From contig CBDCME010000076.1 in the NCBI GenBank assembly GCA_965218865.1, positions 62,001 to 126,000 of the forward strand: a stretch of DNA of 64,000 bases, written 5' to 3'. The position numbers and the translations under genes were made by a program. Positions 53,053 to 62,195 of this stretch are shown here, in pieces. Numbering within the stretch: the first letter of the stretch is position 1; each line of letters starts with the position of its first letter. Under the pieces are notes generated by a model. It was not told the DNA's origin and searched no databases. It worked only from the letters and a program-made list of their open reading frames with translations. The stretch is from CBDCME01 sp965218865 (GTDB taxonomy: Bacteria > Pseudomonadota > Alphaproteobacteria > JAAXGF01).

Positions 53053-55656
53053 TCAAGAAGCCTTGTCGAGGTGGGCCGGGGTCGTGGCGCTGAGCACCAT
53101 GCCGTCCTGGCCGGCCGTCGCCGAGACCCGATCGCCGTCTTGGACCTGGCCCTCGATGATCATGGTGGCCAGGGGGTTCTGGACCTGGCGTTGGATCACG
53201 CGCTTGAGGGGCCGGGCCCCGTAGACCGGATCGTATCCGGCGTCGGCCAGCCAGGCCCGGGCGCCATCGCCGATGTCAAGGCTGATCTTACGCTCGTCTA
53301 GGAGGGCTTGAAGACGCTCGAGCTGGATGTCGACGATGCCCCTCATGTCGCCTCGCGACAAGCGGTTGAACAGAATGATCTCGTCGATTCGGTTGAGGAA
53401 CTCGGGCCGAAAGGCACTCCGGACGACCGCCATGACGGGCGCGTGCGCCGCCTCCGAGTCTTGGCCCTCGGACAACTCGGCCAGGATGTCGCCACCGAGG
53501 TTCGAGGTCAGGATGATCAGGGTGTTGCGAAAATCGACGGTGCGGCCGTGGCCGTCGGTCATGCGGCCGTCGTCGAGGATTTGGAGCAGCAGGTTGAAGA
53601 CGTCGGCGTGGGCTTTTTCGATTTCGTCGAACAGGATCACCTGGTAGGGCCGCCGGCGCACGGCCTCGGCCAGGCTGCCCCCTTCCTCGTAACCGACGTA
53701 ACCGGGCGGCGCTCCGATCAAGCGGGCGACTGAATGCTTTTCCATGTATTCGGACATGTCGATGCGCAACAACGAGGCATCGTCGTCGAAGAGGAACACC
53801 GCCAAGGCCTTGGTCAGTTCGGTCTTGCCGACTCCGGTGGGGCCTAGGAACAGGAACGAACCGATCGGACGGTTGGGATCCTGCAAGCCGGCGCGGGCCC
53901 GGCGGACCGCGTTGCTGACCACGGAAATCGCGGGATCTTGTCCAATCACCCGGCCGCGTAGGCCGTCCTCCATGTGCAAGAGCTTGTCGCGTTCCCCGGC
54001 GAGCATCTTATCGACCGGCACGCCGGTCCATCGGGAAACCACGGCGGCGATGTCCTCGTCGGTGACCTTTTCGCGGACCAGCCTTTCCTTTTCGGCGGCG
54101 TCGGCCTCGCCGAGCTGCCGTTCGAGATCCGGAATGACGCCGTAGGAAAGCTCGCCGGCACGGGCGAGGTCGCCGTTGCGTTGGGTGATGGCCAACTCGC
54201 CGCGGGCCGAATCGAGGCGCTCGTTCAGTTTCTGGGCCCCGGCGAGATGCTCCTTTTGGGCCTCCCAGCGGGCCGTCAGCTCGGCCGAGGACTGGGACAA
54301 TTCGCTCAGCTCCTTTTCCAGCTTCTCGAGACGCTGCTGCGAGGCTACGTCGGTCTCCTTGCGGAGCGCCTCACGCTCGATCCTGAGCTGCATGATCCGC
54401 CGATCGAGCTCGTCGAGTTCCTCGGGTTTGCTGTCGACCTCCATGCGCGTGCGGCTGGCCGCTTCGTCGATGAGATCGATCGCCTTGTCGGGCAGGAAGC
54501 GGTCACTGATGTACCGGCTGGACAAGGTCGCCGCCGCGACCAAGGCGCCATCGACGATGCGGACGCCATGGTGGAGTTCATATTTTTCCTTCAGGCCGCG
54601 CAGAATCGAGATCGTGTCGGGGACGGTGGGCTCGGCCACGAATACGGGTTGAAAACGCCGCGCCAGGGCGGCGTCCTTTTCAATCCGCTTGCGGTATTCG
54701 TCGAGCGTCGTGGCCCCGACGCAGTGCAGCTCGCCCCGGGCCAGCGCCGGCTTCAAAAGGTTCGACGCATCCATCGATCCCTCGGCGGCGCCGGCGCCGA
54801 CCAGGGTGTGCAGTTCGTCGATGAAAAGAACGATATCCCCGGCCGCCGCCGTCACTTCCTGCAATACCGCCTTCAGGCGTTCCTCGAATTCGCCGCGAAA
54901 CTTCGCCCCCGCGACCACGGCGCCGAGATCGAGCACCAGAAGGCTCTTGTCCTTCAGACTTTCGGGAACGTCGCCGTTGATGATCCGGATGGCCAGGCCC
55001 TCGACCACCGCGGTCTTGCCGACGCCCGGCTCGCCGATCAACACCGGGTTGTTCTTGGTCCGACGGGCGAGGACCTGCATGGTGCGGCGAATTTCGTCGT
55101 CGCGCCCGATCACCGGGTCGAGTTTCCCCTCGCTGGCCAGGGCGGTGAGATCGCGGGCGTACTTCTTAAGCGCCTCGTAACTGTCCTCGGCGCTGGCGGA
55201 ATGGGCCGCCCGTCCCTTACGCAAATCGGTGATGGCGGCGTTCAGGCCCTGGGGCATGACGCCCGCGTCGGCGAGAACGCGGGCCCCCGGGGTTCCCTTG
55301 GCAAGTGCGATCGCCAACAAGAGGTACTCCGCGGTGACGTAGGAATCGCCGGCCTTTTCCGACGTCTGACGCGCGCTTTCCAAGAGCCGCGCCGTCTCTG
55401 GAGCGAGATACAGCTGTCCGGCACCGGAGCCCTCGACCTTCGGGGTTTTGGCCAGTTCTTCATCGAGAGCCGCCAAGGCCTGTTCGGGACGTCCGCCAGC
55501 GGCCCGAATCAGATTTGCCGCCAGGCCTTCCTTGTCATCCAGGAGAATCTTGAGCACGTGTTCCGAGGTCAGGCGTTGGTGGCCGTCGCGCAAGGCCAAC
55601 TCCTGGGCGGCCTGAACGAAACCGCGCGCCCGGTCGGTAAATTTCTCGAAATCCAT
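53053..55656 (-). CDS. clpB: ATP-dependent disaggregase ClpB
   Basis: 867-residue ring-forming chaperone that, with DnaK, extracts proteins from aggregates. N-terminal domain (MDFEKFTDRARGFVQAAQEL), first AAA+ module with Walker A GEPGVGKTAVVEG and Walker B VLFIDELHTLVGAG, a coiled-coil middle domain around 410-520 (LRIEREALRKETDVASQQRL), second AAA+ module with GPTGVGKTELTKAL, the pore loop of GYVGYEEGG and Walker B ILFDEIEKAH. The start at 55656 fits the family; an upstream in-frame GTG adds seven residues. A heat-shock-type promoter lies upstream. Confidence 0.96.
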   Translation of the reverse strand: MDFEKFTDRARGFVQAAQELALRDGHQRLTSEHVLKILLDDKEGLAANLIRAAGGRPEQALAALDEELAKTPKVEGSGAGQLYLAPETARLLESARQTSEKAGDSYVTAEYLLLAIALAKGTPGARVLADAGVMPQGLNAAITDLRKGRAAHSASAEDSYEALKKYARDLTALASEGKLDPVIGRDDEIRRTMQVLARRTKNNPVLIGEPGVGKTAVVEGLAIRIINGDVPESLKDKSLLVLDLGAVVAGAKFRGEFEERLKAVLQEVTAAAGDIVLFIDELHTLVGAGAAEGSMDASNLLKPALARGELHCVGATTLDEYRKRIEKDAALARRFQPVFVAEPTVPDTISILRGLKEKYELHHGVRIVDGALVAAATLSSRYISDRFLPDKAIDLIDEAASRTRMEVDSKPEELDELDRRIMQLRIEREALRKETDVASQQRLEKLEKELSELSQSSAELTARWEAQKEHLAGAQKLNERLDSARGELAITQRNGDLARAGELSYGVIPDLERQLGEADAAEKERLVREKVTDEDIAAVVSRWTGVPVDKMLAGERDKLLHMEDGLRGRVIGQDPAISVVSNAVRRARAGLQDPNRPIGSFLFLGPTGVGKTELTKALAVFLFDDDASLLRIDMSEYMEKHSVARLIGAPPGYVGYEEGGSLAEAVRRRPYQVILFDEIEKAHADVFNLLLQILDDGRMTDGHGRTVDFRNTLIILTSNLGGDILAELSEGQDSEAAHAPVMAVVRSAFRPEFLNRIDEIILFNRLSRGDMRGIVDIQLERLQALLDERKISLDIGDGARAWLADAGYDPVYGARPLKRVIQRQVQNPLATMIIEGQVQDGDRVSATAGQDGMVLSATTPAHLDKAS

Positions 55657-55685
55657 GTGACGTCTCCAAGTCACCACGCACCTTC

Positions 55686-55716
55686 CCTATATGGTGTTGC
55701 TTATTTGCAACACAAG
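55686..55716 (-). promoter_or_regulatory. Probable sigma-32 (RpoH) promoter of clpB with an internal dyad
   Basis: On the minus strand CTTG (55716-55713) is followed after 17 bases by ACCATATAGG, close to the alphaproteobacterial RpoH consensus CTTG-N17-18-CYTATNT. The spacer carries a perfect dyad GTGTTGC-AAATAA-GCAACAC (55694-55713). The -10 element lies about 30 bases from the start codon. Confidence 0.5.
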
Positions 55717-55870
55717 AGGATTGGGGAAGGTTACCCGGGCAGACCGACCCGTTCGGATCGAGCCGCCTTGATGCCGTTGATCAGCGCTCTCGACGGCGCC
55801 TCCGCGAGGGGCGGCGAGACACGGATTACGCGGACACGGAAAGCGCTGTAAGTAAACCCCGAGAGTCCGG

Positions 55871-56224
55871 CTAAACGCCGGGTTGATCGGATTCGCCAGG
55901 ACCGCGGCCGTTGGGACCGAGGGGGCCGTCCGGACTATTGTCGTCGGTGGGCGACGGAGGTTGCCTGGACCCGGAACCGTTCGCGTTCATGATCCGATAA
56001 TAATGCTCGGCGTGTTGGAGATAGTTTTCCGCCGTGATCCGATCTCCTGATGCCGTCGCGTCGCGCGCCAGGCCCAAATACTTTTCGAAGATTTGGCTGG
56101 CACTCCCGCGCAACTTGACGTCGGGACCGTTACTGTCGAACGTTTGTGACCGGACGTAACCGTGAGGTTTACGGGCGTTTGACCGATAATTGCGAGGACG
56201 TTTCGAGTTCAGACCCGTTCTCAT
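55871..56224 (-). CDS. DUF4167 domain protein
   Basis: A 117-residue basic protein: MRTGLNSKRPRNYRSNARKP, then FDSNGPDVKLRGSASQIFEK, YLGLARDATASGDRITAENY, LQHAEHYYRIMNA and a Pro/Gly-rich tail. The FDSNGPDVKxRG..QI.EKY block is the signature of DUF4167, found in alphaproteobacteria between prmC and clpB as here. Function unknown; the basic arm suggests RNA or DNA contact. Confidence 0.92.
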   Translation of the reverse strand: MRTGLNSKRPRNYRSNARKPHGYVRSQTFDSNGPDVKLRGSASQIFEKYLGLARDATASGDRITAENYLQHAEHYYRIMNANGSGSRQPPSPTDDNSPDGPLGPNGRGPGESDQPGV

Positions 56225-56446
56225 AGCTGCGTCAACTCAATTTTCCTTAATGGCACAGAAAGGCTCGGAAACGCTGGGCGAACACCCTCGATGACTTCCA
56301 ATTCGTTTGCACGTCTTTTTTTCAGAGGATGCGAGGATGGACTTTCTACGTCCAATTCGACTGTTTTCCCACCGTCGCTCCCGAGCCTAATCAAGTCTGG
56401 CGCTCTTTCCAAGTCTTTTTTCTAACCGGGGCAAGTTTCATCTTCG

Positions 56447-57322
56447 TTAACGAAATTCCTTTGTTTTTGCCGCGGCGAGCACCAGACAACGGATCCGGCC
56501 GGCGAGATCCCGCCGCCGGTCGGTCACGCGCAGGCCGTGGCGGGCCAGGATGGCCGTTGCCTTCGTCGTCTGCCCGGCCCCGATCTCGACCGCGGCGAAA
56601 CCGCCCGGCGCCAGCAGTCGCGCGGCATCGGGCGCCAAGGAACGCAGACATTCCAAACCGTCGGCCCCGCTCGCCAGGGCCGCCCGGGGTTCGTGGCGGG
56701 CGATTTCCGGCGCCAGGCGATCGAGTGTGGCCTCGGGTACGTACGGCGGATTGGCGACAACGACGTCGAAACGACCCGCGAGGGCCCGCCCCCAGTCGGC
56801 GCAGAGGAAACGCGTCCGCCCGGCCAAGCCGAGATGGCGGGCGTTGGCCAGTGCCACGGCCACGGCCGCCGGACTGATGTCGACACCGACCCCAGTGGCG
56901 CGGGGAAGCTCGCTGAGCAAGGCCAGCAACAAGCAGCCGCTTCCGGTGCCGAGGTCGAGAAGACGCAAGCGCGGGCCCCGCTCGGCCACCGATTCGAGCA
57001 CGGCCTCGACCACGGCCTCGCTGTCGGGCCGGGGCACCAGGACGTCGCGATTGAGACGGAAGGGCAGGCTCCAGAACTCGCGCTCCTCAAGGATGTAGGC
57101 GATCGGTTCCCGGCGGTCACGTCGGGCGACCAAACGGTCGATCCGGGCGGCCTCGGCCTCGCCGAGGCGGCGCTCGGACGCGGCCAAGAGCGCCGTGGGT
57201 CCGATTCCAAGACCGTGGCCGACGAGAATTCGGGCTTCGCGGCGGGCCTCCTCGATTCCGGCGCCGCGAAGGCGATCGGAAATCTCGGCCAGGCAGCCGC
57301 GCACGGTCGGACCAGCGCTCAT
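56447..57322 (-). CDS. prmC: Peptide chain release factor N5-glutamine methyltransferase
   Basis: A 291-residue SAM enzyme that methylates the GGQ glutamine of release factors. The helical N-terminal domain leads into REPIAYILEEREFWSLPF, the SAM site LLDLGTGSGCLLLALL and the catalytic VVVANPPYVPE. It overlaps the prfA stop by 4 bases, so enzyme and substrate are translated together. Both are in the ispG-hisS-hemA-prfA-prmC run. Confidence 0.94.
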   Translation of the reverse strand: MSAGPTVRGCLAEISDRLRGAGIEEARREARILVGHGLGIGPTALLAASERRLGEAEAARIDRLVARRDRREPIAYILEEREFWSLPFRLNRDVLVPRPDSEAVVEAVLESVAERGPRLRLLDLGTGSGCLLLALLSELPRATGVGVDISPAAVAVALANARHLGLAGRTRFLCADWGRALAGRFDVVVANPPYVPEATLDRLAPEIARHEPRAALASGADGLECLRSLAPDAARLLAPGGFAAVEIGAGQTTKATAILARHGLRVTDRRRDLAGRIRCLVLAAAKTKEFR

Positions 57323-58392
57323 GAGAGTTCGGCCAGGCTGTTGGCCTGATCGTCCGCCAGCAAGGCCTCGACGATCTCGTCGAGAGCCTCGCCGTTCAAC
57401 ACCTTGACGAGCTTGTGCAGGGTCAGATTGATGCGATGATCCGAGACCCGTCCCTGGGGAAAGTTGTAGGTCCGAATGCGTTCCGAGCGATCGCCGGAGC
57501 CGACCTGGCCCTTCCTCTGGGCCGCGCGCTCGGCGGCGCGCTCGGCGCGCTGGGCCTCGTAGAGCCGAGCCCGCATCACCCGGATGGCCTTCGCCTTGTT
57601 CTTGTGTTGCGATTTTTCGTCCTGCTGCTGAACCACGATTCCGGTCGGCAGGTGTGTGATGCGGACTGCGCTGTCGGTCGTATTGACCGATTGGCCGCCC
57701 GGACCACTGGCGCGGAATACGTCGATGCGCAAGTCACTATCCTCGATCCGAACGTCGATCTCCTCCGGCTCGGGCAGCACCGCGACCGTCGCCGCCGAGG
57801 TGTGGATTCGCCCTCCCGCCTCGGTCTCTGGAACCCGTTGGACCCGGTGAACGCCCGATTCGAACTTGAGCCGCGCGAAGACGTCGCGGCCACGGACCGA
57901 TCCCCTGGCTTCCTTGTAGCCGCCAAGGCCCGTTTCAGAGAGATTCAGAAGCTCGAATTTCCAGCCCTTGATTTCGGCATACCTCTGGTACATGCGGAAG
58001 AGATCGGCCGCGAACAGGGCGGCTTCCTCGCCGCCGGTTCCGGCCCGAACCTCGAGTATGGCGCTGCGGGCGTCGGCCTCGTCCTTGGGCAAGAGCATTT
58101 TCTTTACCTCGCCCTCGAGCCGCGGAATTTCGTCGGCCAGGGTGGCGCGTTCCGTCTCCGCCAGGGCCAGCATCTCGTCGTCGGTCTCGGTCTTCATCAG
58201 TTCATCGAGATCGTCGGACTCCGCCCGCGCCTTTTGCCAGGCCTGGATCGCCTCGACGATCGGCGTCAATTCGGCGTATTCCTTAGAGAGGCGGACAAAG
58301 TCGTCGGAACGGGTCGTTTCGGGGTCCGCGAGAAGACCGCTGAGTTCGCCGTGACGCCCGACAATCTGGCGAAGTTTTTGTTCGAGACTCAC
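57319..58392 (-). CDS. prfA: Peptide chain release factor 1
   Basis: A 357-residue RF1 that reads UAA and UAG. ILEVRAGTGGEEAALFAADL, VHRVQRVPETEAGGRIHTSA and the catalytic loop VFRASGPGGQSVNTTDSAVR with the GGQ are present, plus SERIRTYNFPQGRVSDHRI at the C-terminal side. It overlaps hemA by 4 bases upstream and prmC by 4 bases downstream. Confidence 0.96.
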   Translation of the reverse strand: MSLEQKLRQIVGRHGELSGLLADPETTRSDDFVRLSKEYAELTPIVEAIQAWQKARAESDDLDELMKTETDDEMLALAETERATLADEIPRLEGEVKKMLLPKDEADARSAILEVRAGTGGEEAALFAADLFRMYQRYAEIKGWKFELLNLSETGLGGYKEARGSVRGRDVFARLKFESGVHRVQRVPETEAGGRIHTSAATVAVLPEPEEIDVRIEDSDLRIDVFRASGPGGQSVNTTDSAVRITHLPTGIVVQQQDEKSQHKNKAKAIRVMRARLYEAQRAERAAERAAQRKGQVGSGDRSERIRTYNFPQGRVSDHRINLTLHKLVKVLNGEALDEIVEALLADDQANSLAELS

Positions 58393-59672
58393 GGATTTCC
58401 CTTTTCGGAATTTAGCCTAAACAGACGCTTCAGGACGTCCTCGGCCCGGTTGCGGTCGGCGCCATCCTCGGCATCGGCGGCGATCTCGCGCAAGACCTCG
58501 GAAGGATCGTGGAGCAAGCGATTGATCAGCAGCCGGGTCGCCGTCGACGCATCACCGTTCTGGATTTCCTCGAGGACCGCGCTTCGGGTCGTCTCGAAAT
58601 GATTTCTAAGGGCCACGACCGTCGGCACCGCGGCCCGCATGGCACGCGAGCGGAGCAAATTTTCGAGCTCGGAATCTACGAGACGCCACGCCGTCTTGGC
58701 GGCGGCCTCGCGGTCGGCGATCCCGGTTCGGGTCACCTGCTCCAGATCGCCGAGGTCGTACACGAAAGCATCGTCGAGATCGTTGATCGCGGGATCGCTG
58801 TCGCGAGGCACGGCGACGTCGACGATGAAGACCGGTTTGCGGCGCCGACGTTTGAGCGCCCGGACCATCAGCGCCGGGGTCAGGATGTAGGGGCCAAGGC
58901 CGACGCCGGTGACGACGACGTCGGCCACCGCCAAGGCATCGTCGAGGGATTCCATCGGCAGAATGTTGGCGCCGAGCTGTCGCGCCAGCGACGCGGCCCG
59001 GGTGGCCTTGCGGTCGCAAATCGCCCAGCGCCCCAATCCCGCCTCCTGCATCGCCCGGCACACCAAGTCGCCCATCTCGGCCAAGCCGATCAGCAGGCCG
59101 GCGCACGACTGAAAAGCGCCGTGCACGTCTCGGGCGACGGAGACGGCGGCGGCGGCGATCGATACTGGCCGTTCGCCGATCGTGGTTTCGCTGCGAATCC
59201 GTTTGGCGGTGGCAAAGGCCGCCTGGAGGAGGGTGTCGAGCTCGCTCCCGATCATTCCCGCCGCCCGCGCGGCCCGTTCGCTGGCCTTGACTTGGCCCAA
59301 AACCTGGGGTTCCCCAACGACAAGACTGTCAAGTGACGCCGCGATCGAGAAAAGATGCCGCGCCGCGCCGGCGCCGTGTTTGGTGTACAGTCCCGGGCCG
59401 AGTTCGGCGACGGAGATTCCCGAATGACGCGACAAGGCTTCGATCATGACCTTCGCCGCCGTTGTCGGATCCTGGTGAACGGAATGAATCTCTACCCGGT
59501 CGCAGGTCGACAGAATCACCGATTGGGCGATCCCGGCCGAGCGCAACAAATCAAAGACCGTTGCGCGCGCGATGTCGTCGATGAAAAGCTGCTCGCGCAA
59601 GGTGAGCGGTGCGGAGCGATGGTTGGCGCCAACGATCACCAGGGGCACGTCGACCGGGGGCGGATCGGCCAT
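58389..59672 (-). CDS. hemA: Glutamyl-tRNA reductase
   Basis: 427 residues; reduces glutamyl-tRNA to glutamate 1-semialdehyde, first step of the C5 route to tetrapyrroles. The family blocks GANHRSAPLTLREQL, the catalytic cysteine in ILSTCDRVEIHSV, HLFSIAASLDSLVVGEPQVL, GQVKASERAARAAG and VDVAVPRDSDPAINDLDDAF are clear. The usual STCNR is STCDR here. Alphaproteobacteria of the purple-bacterial type often use the ALA-synthase route instead; hemA of the C5 type supports a Rhodospirillales-like or other lineage using glutamate. Seven bases separate it from hisS. Confidence 0.92.
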   Translation of the reverse strand: MADPPPVDVPLVIVGANHRSAPLTLREQLFIDDIARATVFDLLRSAGIAQSVILSTCDRVEIHSVHQDPTTAAKVMIEALSRHSGISVAELGPGLYTKHGAGAARHLFSIAASLDSLVVGEPQVLGQVKASERAARAAGMIGSELDTLLQAAFATAKRIRSETTIGERPVSIAAAAVSVARDVHGAFQSCAGLLIGLAEMGDLVCRAMQEAGLGRWAICDRKATRAASLARQLGANILPMESLDDALAVADVVVTGVGLGPYILTPALMVRALKRRRRKPVFIVDVAVPRDSDPAINDLDDAFVYDLGDLEQVTRTGIADREAAAKTAWRLVDSELENLLRSRAMRAAVPTVVALRNHFETTRSAVLEEIQNGDASTATRLLINRLLHDPSEVLREIAADAEDGADRNRAEDVLKRLFRLNSEKGNP

Positions 59673-59679
59673 GGCCGCG

Positions 59680-60933
59680 CTAACCGGGATCGACGAGCCG
59701 GTTCCTCAGCGCCGACAACGGGACCTCAACCTGCTCTCCCGTATCGAGGTCACGCAGGGTGCCGACGCCGAGACCGAGCTCCCTCTCGCCGATGATGATC
59801 GCCGCCCGGGCGTTTTGCTTGTCAGCTCTCTTCAGCCGTTTCTTCAAATTGCCCCGGTAGCCCATTTCGACTGTTATTCCCGCGTGTCGTAATTCTTGCG
59901 CCAGCGAAAGCGCGGCTTCGCGTTCGGACGTGTCGACCGGTATTACGACGACCGGTCGCGTTGGCACCGGGATTTCGTCAATCAGCAGCGCGAGGCGTTC
60001 GATACCCCCGGCCCAACCGATTCCCGGAGTTGGCGGACCGCCCATGGCCTCGATCAGGCCGTCGTAACGGCCGCCGGCGACGACGGCGCCCTGGGCCCCG
60101 AGCGCGCTGGTCGTGAACTCGAAAGCCGTGTGGCAATAATAATCCAATCCTCGCACCAGGCGTGGGTTGAGCCGGTAACGGATTCCCAACCGCTCGAGGT
60201 CCGCGCGGATGGCGGCGAAGAATTCGTTCGATTCCGAATTCAGATATTCGCCCATATCCGGGGCGCCGACAAGTATTCGGCGGTCGCTTTCGTTCTTCGA
60301 ATCGAGTATCCGCATGGGATTGCGTTCGAGGCGGACGCGGCTGTCGTCGGACAGGTCTTGCGTGAAATCGCGCAGGTAGGCGACCAGGGCCCCGCGATAG
60401 CGCGACCGGCTTTCCCCGTCGCCTAGAGAATTGATCTCGAGCTCGGTGCTGTCGAGAACGCCGAGGTCCTCCAGGAGATGCGCGGCCAGGGCGATGACCT
60501 CGACGTCGGCGAGGGGCTCGGCTACTCCGATGATCTCGGCGTCGATCTGGTGAAACTGGCGCAAGCGTCCCTTTTGTGGCCGTTCGTAGCGGAACATCGG
60601 TCCGTGACAGAGGAACTTGAGCGGGAGTTGCTGGCTCAAGCCACCCGAAATGACCGCGCGAGCGACCCCGGCCGTGTATTCGGGCCGCAAGCTGACCTCG
60701 TCGCCGCCACGGTCCCGGAAGCAGTACATTTCCTTGCCGACGACGTCCGAGGCATCGCCCAAGGTGCGGCGGAAGACCTCGGTCCGTTCCATGATCGGGG
60801 TGGCGATCTCGGCGAATCCATAGCGCTCGGCGAGGTGACGAAAACGCTCGACGACGTGGCGGTGCCGGCGGGCTTCGTCGCCAAGGAGATCGTGCGTCCC
60901 ACGAAGCGGCCGCAGGGCGGAAGATTTTGAAAC
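59680..60933 (-). CDS. hisS: Histidyl-tRNA synthetase (start codon unclear)
   Basis: Class II synthetase that charges tRNA-His. Motif 2 FLCHGPMFRYERPQKGRLRQ, FHQIDAEIIG, the histidine motif LVRGLDYYCHTAFEFTT and motif 3 PGIGWAGGIERLALLI are all present. The first ATG (60792) is too late: upstream codons in the same frame encode the family N-terminus LRPLRGTHDLLGDEARRH and RYGFAEIATPIMERTEVF. No ATG, GTG or TTG precedes it after the ispG stop (60938-60940), so the true start is either a rare codon (CTG at 60915) or was lost to an indel near 60930. The given end at 60933 is therefore approximate. Confidence 0.88.
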   Translation of the reverse strand, partial: VSKSSALRPLRGTHDLLGDEARRHRHVVERFRHLAERYGFAEIATPIMERTEVFRRTLGDASDVVGKEMYCFRDRGGDEVSLRPEYTAGVARAVISGGLSQQLPLKFLCHGPMFRYERPQKGRLRQFHQIDAEIIGVAEPLADVEVIALAAHLLEDLGVLDSTELEINSLGDGESRSRYRGALVAYLRDFTQDLSDDSRVRLERNPMRILDSKNESDRRILVGAPDMGEYLNSESNEFFAAIRADLERLGIRYRLNPRLVRGLDYYCHTAFEFTTSALGAQGAVVAGGRYDGLIEAMGGPPTPGIGWAGGIERLALLIDEIPVPTRPVVVIPVDTSEREAALSLAQELRHAGITVEMGYRGNLKKRLKRADKQNARAAIIIGERELGLGVGTLRDLDTGEQVEVPLSALRNRLVDPG

Positions 60934-60937
60934 GGCG

Positions 60938-62074
60938 CTAAACCCCGTCGCGGGGGAGATCGCCGCCGCCCCTCGCCTCCGCCGCCGCGATCTCGGCGGC
61001 CTTTCGTTCGACCATCTCCACCATGTGGTCGACCAGGTCCTCGCCGGTGAGCTTGTGGTCCGGAACGCCGCCGACGTACACCATATGCGTGCCCCGCCCG
61101 CCGCCGGTCAGGCCGATGTCGGTTTCGCGCGCCTCGCCTGGTCCGTTGACCACGCACCCGATCACCGAAACGGTCATCGGCGTGGTCACGTGGGCGAGGC
61201 GGACCTCGAGCATCTCCACGGTCTTGATGACCTCGAACTGCTGCCGCGCGCACGAGGGACAGGCGATCACGTTGACGCCGCGATGGCGGAGATTCAGCGC
61301 CTTCAGCATCTCGAATCCGGCCTTGACCTCCTCCACCGGATCGGCCGAGAGGGAAACCCGAATCGTGTCGCCGATTCCCGACCACAGGAGCATGCCCATG
61401 CCGATGGACGATTTGACCGTGCCCCCGCGCAGGCCGCCGGCCTCCGTGACCCCGAGGTGGAGCGGATAATCACAGGCCTCGGCCAACTGCTGGTAGGCCG
61501 CGACCGCCAGGAAGACGTCCGATGCCTTGACGCTGATCTTGAACTCGTGGAAGTCGTTGTCCTCCAGCATCTTGGCGTGATTGAGCGCGCTTTCCACCAT
61601 CGCCTCGGGGCACGGCTCCCCGTACTTCTCCAACAATTGGCGCTCGAGCGACCCGGCGTTGACGCCGATGCGCATCGAGCATTCGTTGTCCCGCGCCGCC
61701 TTGACGACCTCCGTGACCCGATCGGCCGAGCCGATGTTGCCCGGATTGATGCGCAGGCAATCGGCCCCGGCCTCCGCCGCCTCGATGGCGCGCTTGTAAT
61801 GAAAGTGGATGTCGGCGACGATCGGCACCGTTACTTCCGGCACGATCTGTCGCAGCGCCGCGCTGGACTCCTTGTCCGGGCATGATACCCGGACGATGTC
61901 GGCGCCGGCGTTTTCGAGTTCACGAACCTGCCGTACCGTCGCCGCGACGTCCGAGGTCGGCGTATTGGTCATCGACTGCACGGTGATCGGGGTGTCGCCG
62001 CCAACCGCCACCTTGCCGACCTGAATCTTGCGGCACGAACGACGATGGATATCTCGATATGGTCGAACGGTCAT
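60938..62074 (-). CDS. ispG: 4-hydroxy-3-methylbut-2-enyl diphosphate synthase (IspG)
   Basis: 378-residue [4Fe-4S] enzyme of the MEP isoprenoid pathway. VGKVAVGGDTPITVQSMTNT, VPIVADIHFHYKRAIEAAEA, LRINPGNIGS, LHLGVTEAGG and the iron-sulfur cysteines in IACPSCARQQFEV and VIGCVVNGPGEARETDIGLT are present. ATG at 62074 gives MTVRPYRDIHRRSCRKIQVG, the family start; an upstream ATG adds 15 residues. It is followed by hisS with only a few bases between. Confidence 0.95.
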   Translation of the reverse strand: MTVRPYRDIHRRSCRKIQVGKVAVGGDTPITVQSMTNTPTSDVAATVRQVRELENAGADIVRVSCPDKESSAALRQIVPEVTVPIVADIHFHYKRAIEAAEAGADCLRINPGNIGSADRVTEVVKAARDNECSMRIGVNAGSLERQLLEKYGEPCPEAMVESALNHAKMLEDNDFHEFKISVKASDVFLAVAAYQQLAEACDYPLHLGVTEAGGLRGGTVKSSIGMGMLLWSGIGDTIRVSLSADPVEEVKAGFEMLKALNLRHRGVNVIACPSCARQQFEVIKTVEMLEVRLAHVTTPMTVSVIGCVVNGPGEARETDIGLTGGGRGTHMVYVGGVPDHKLTGEDLVDHMVEMVERKAAEIAAAEARGGGDLPRDGV

Positions 62075-62195
62075 GGCATCTATATGATGACGTTCCGGCA
62101 CCGCCTGGCGGCACCGCACACCCCTGATAGACCAAGCGGATGGCCGTGTAAAGCGGCCCTCGAGGGGCGCGCCGGCAAGCGTCCCTTTGTTGAAT

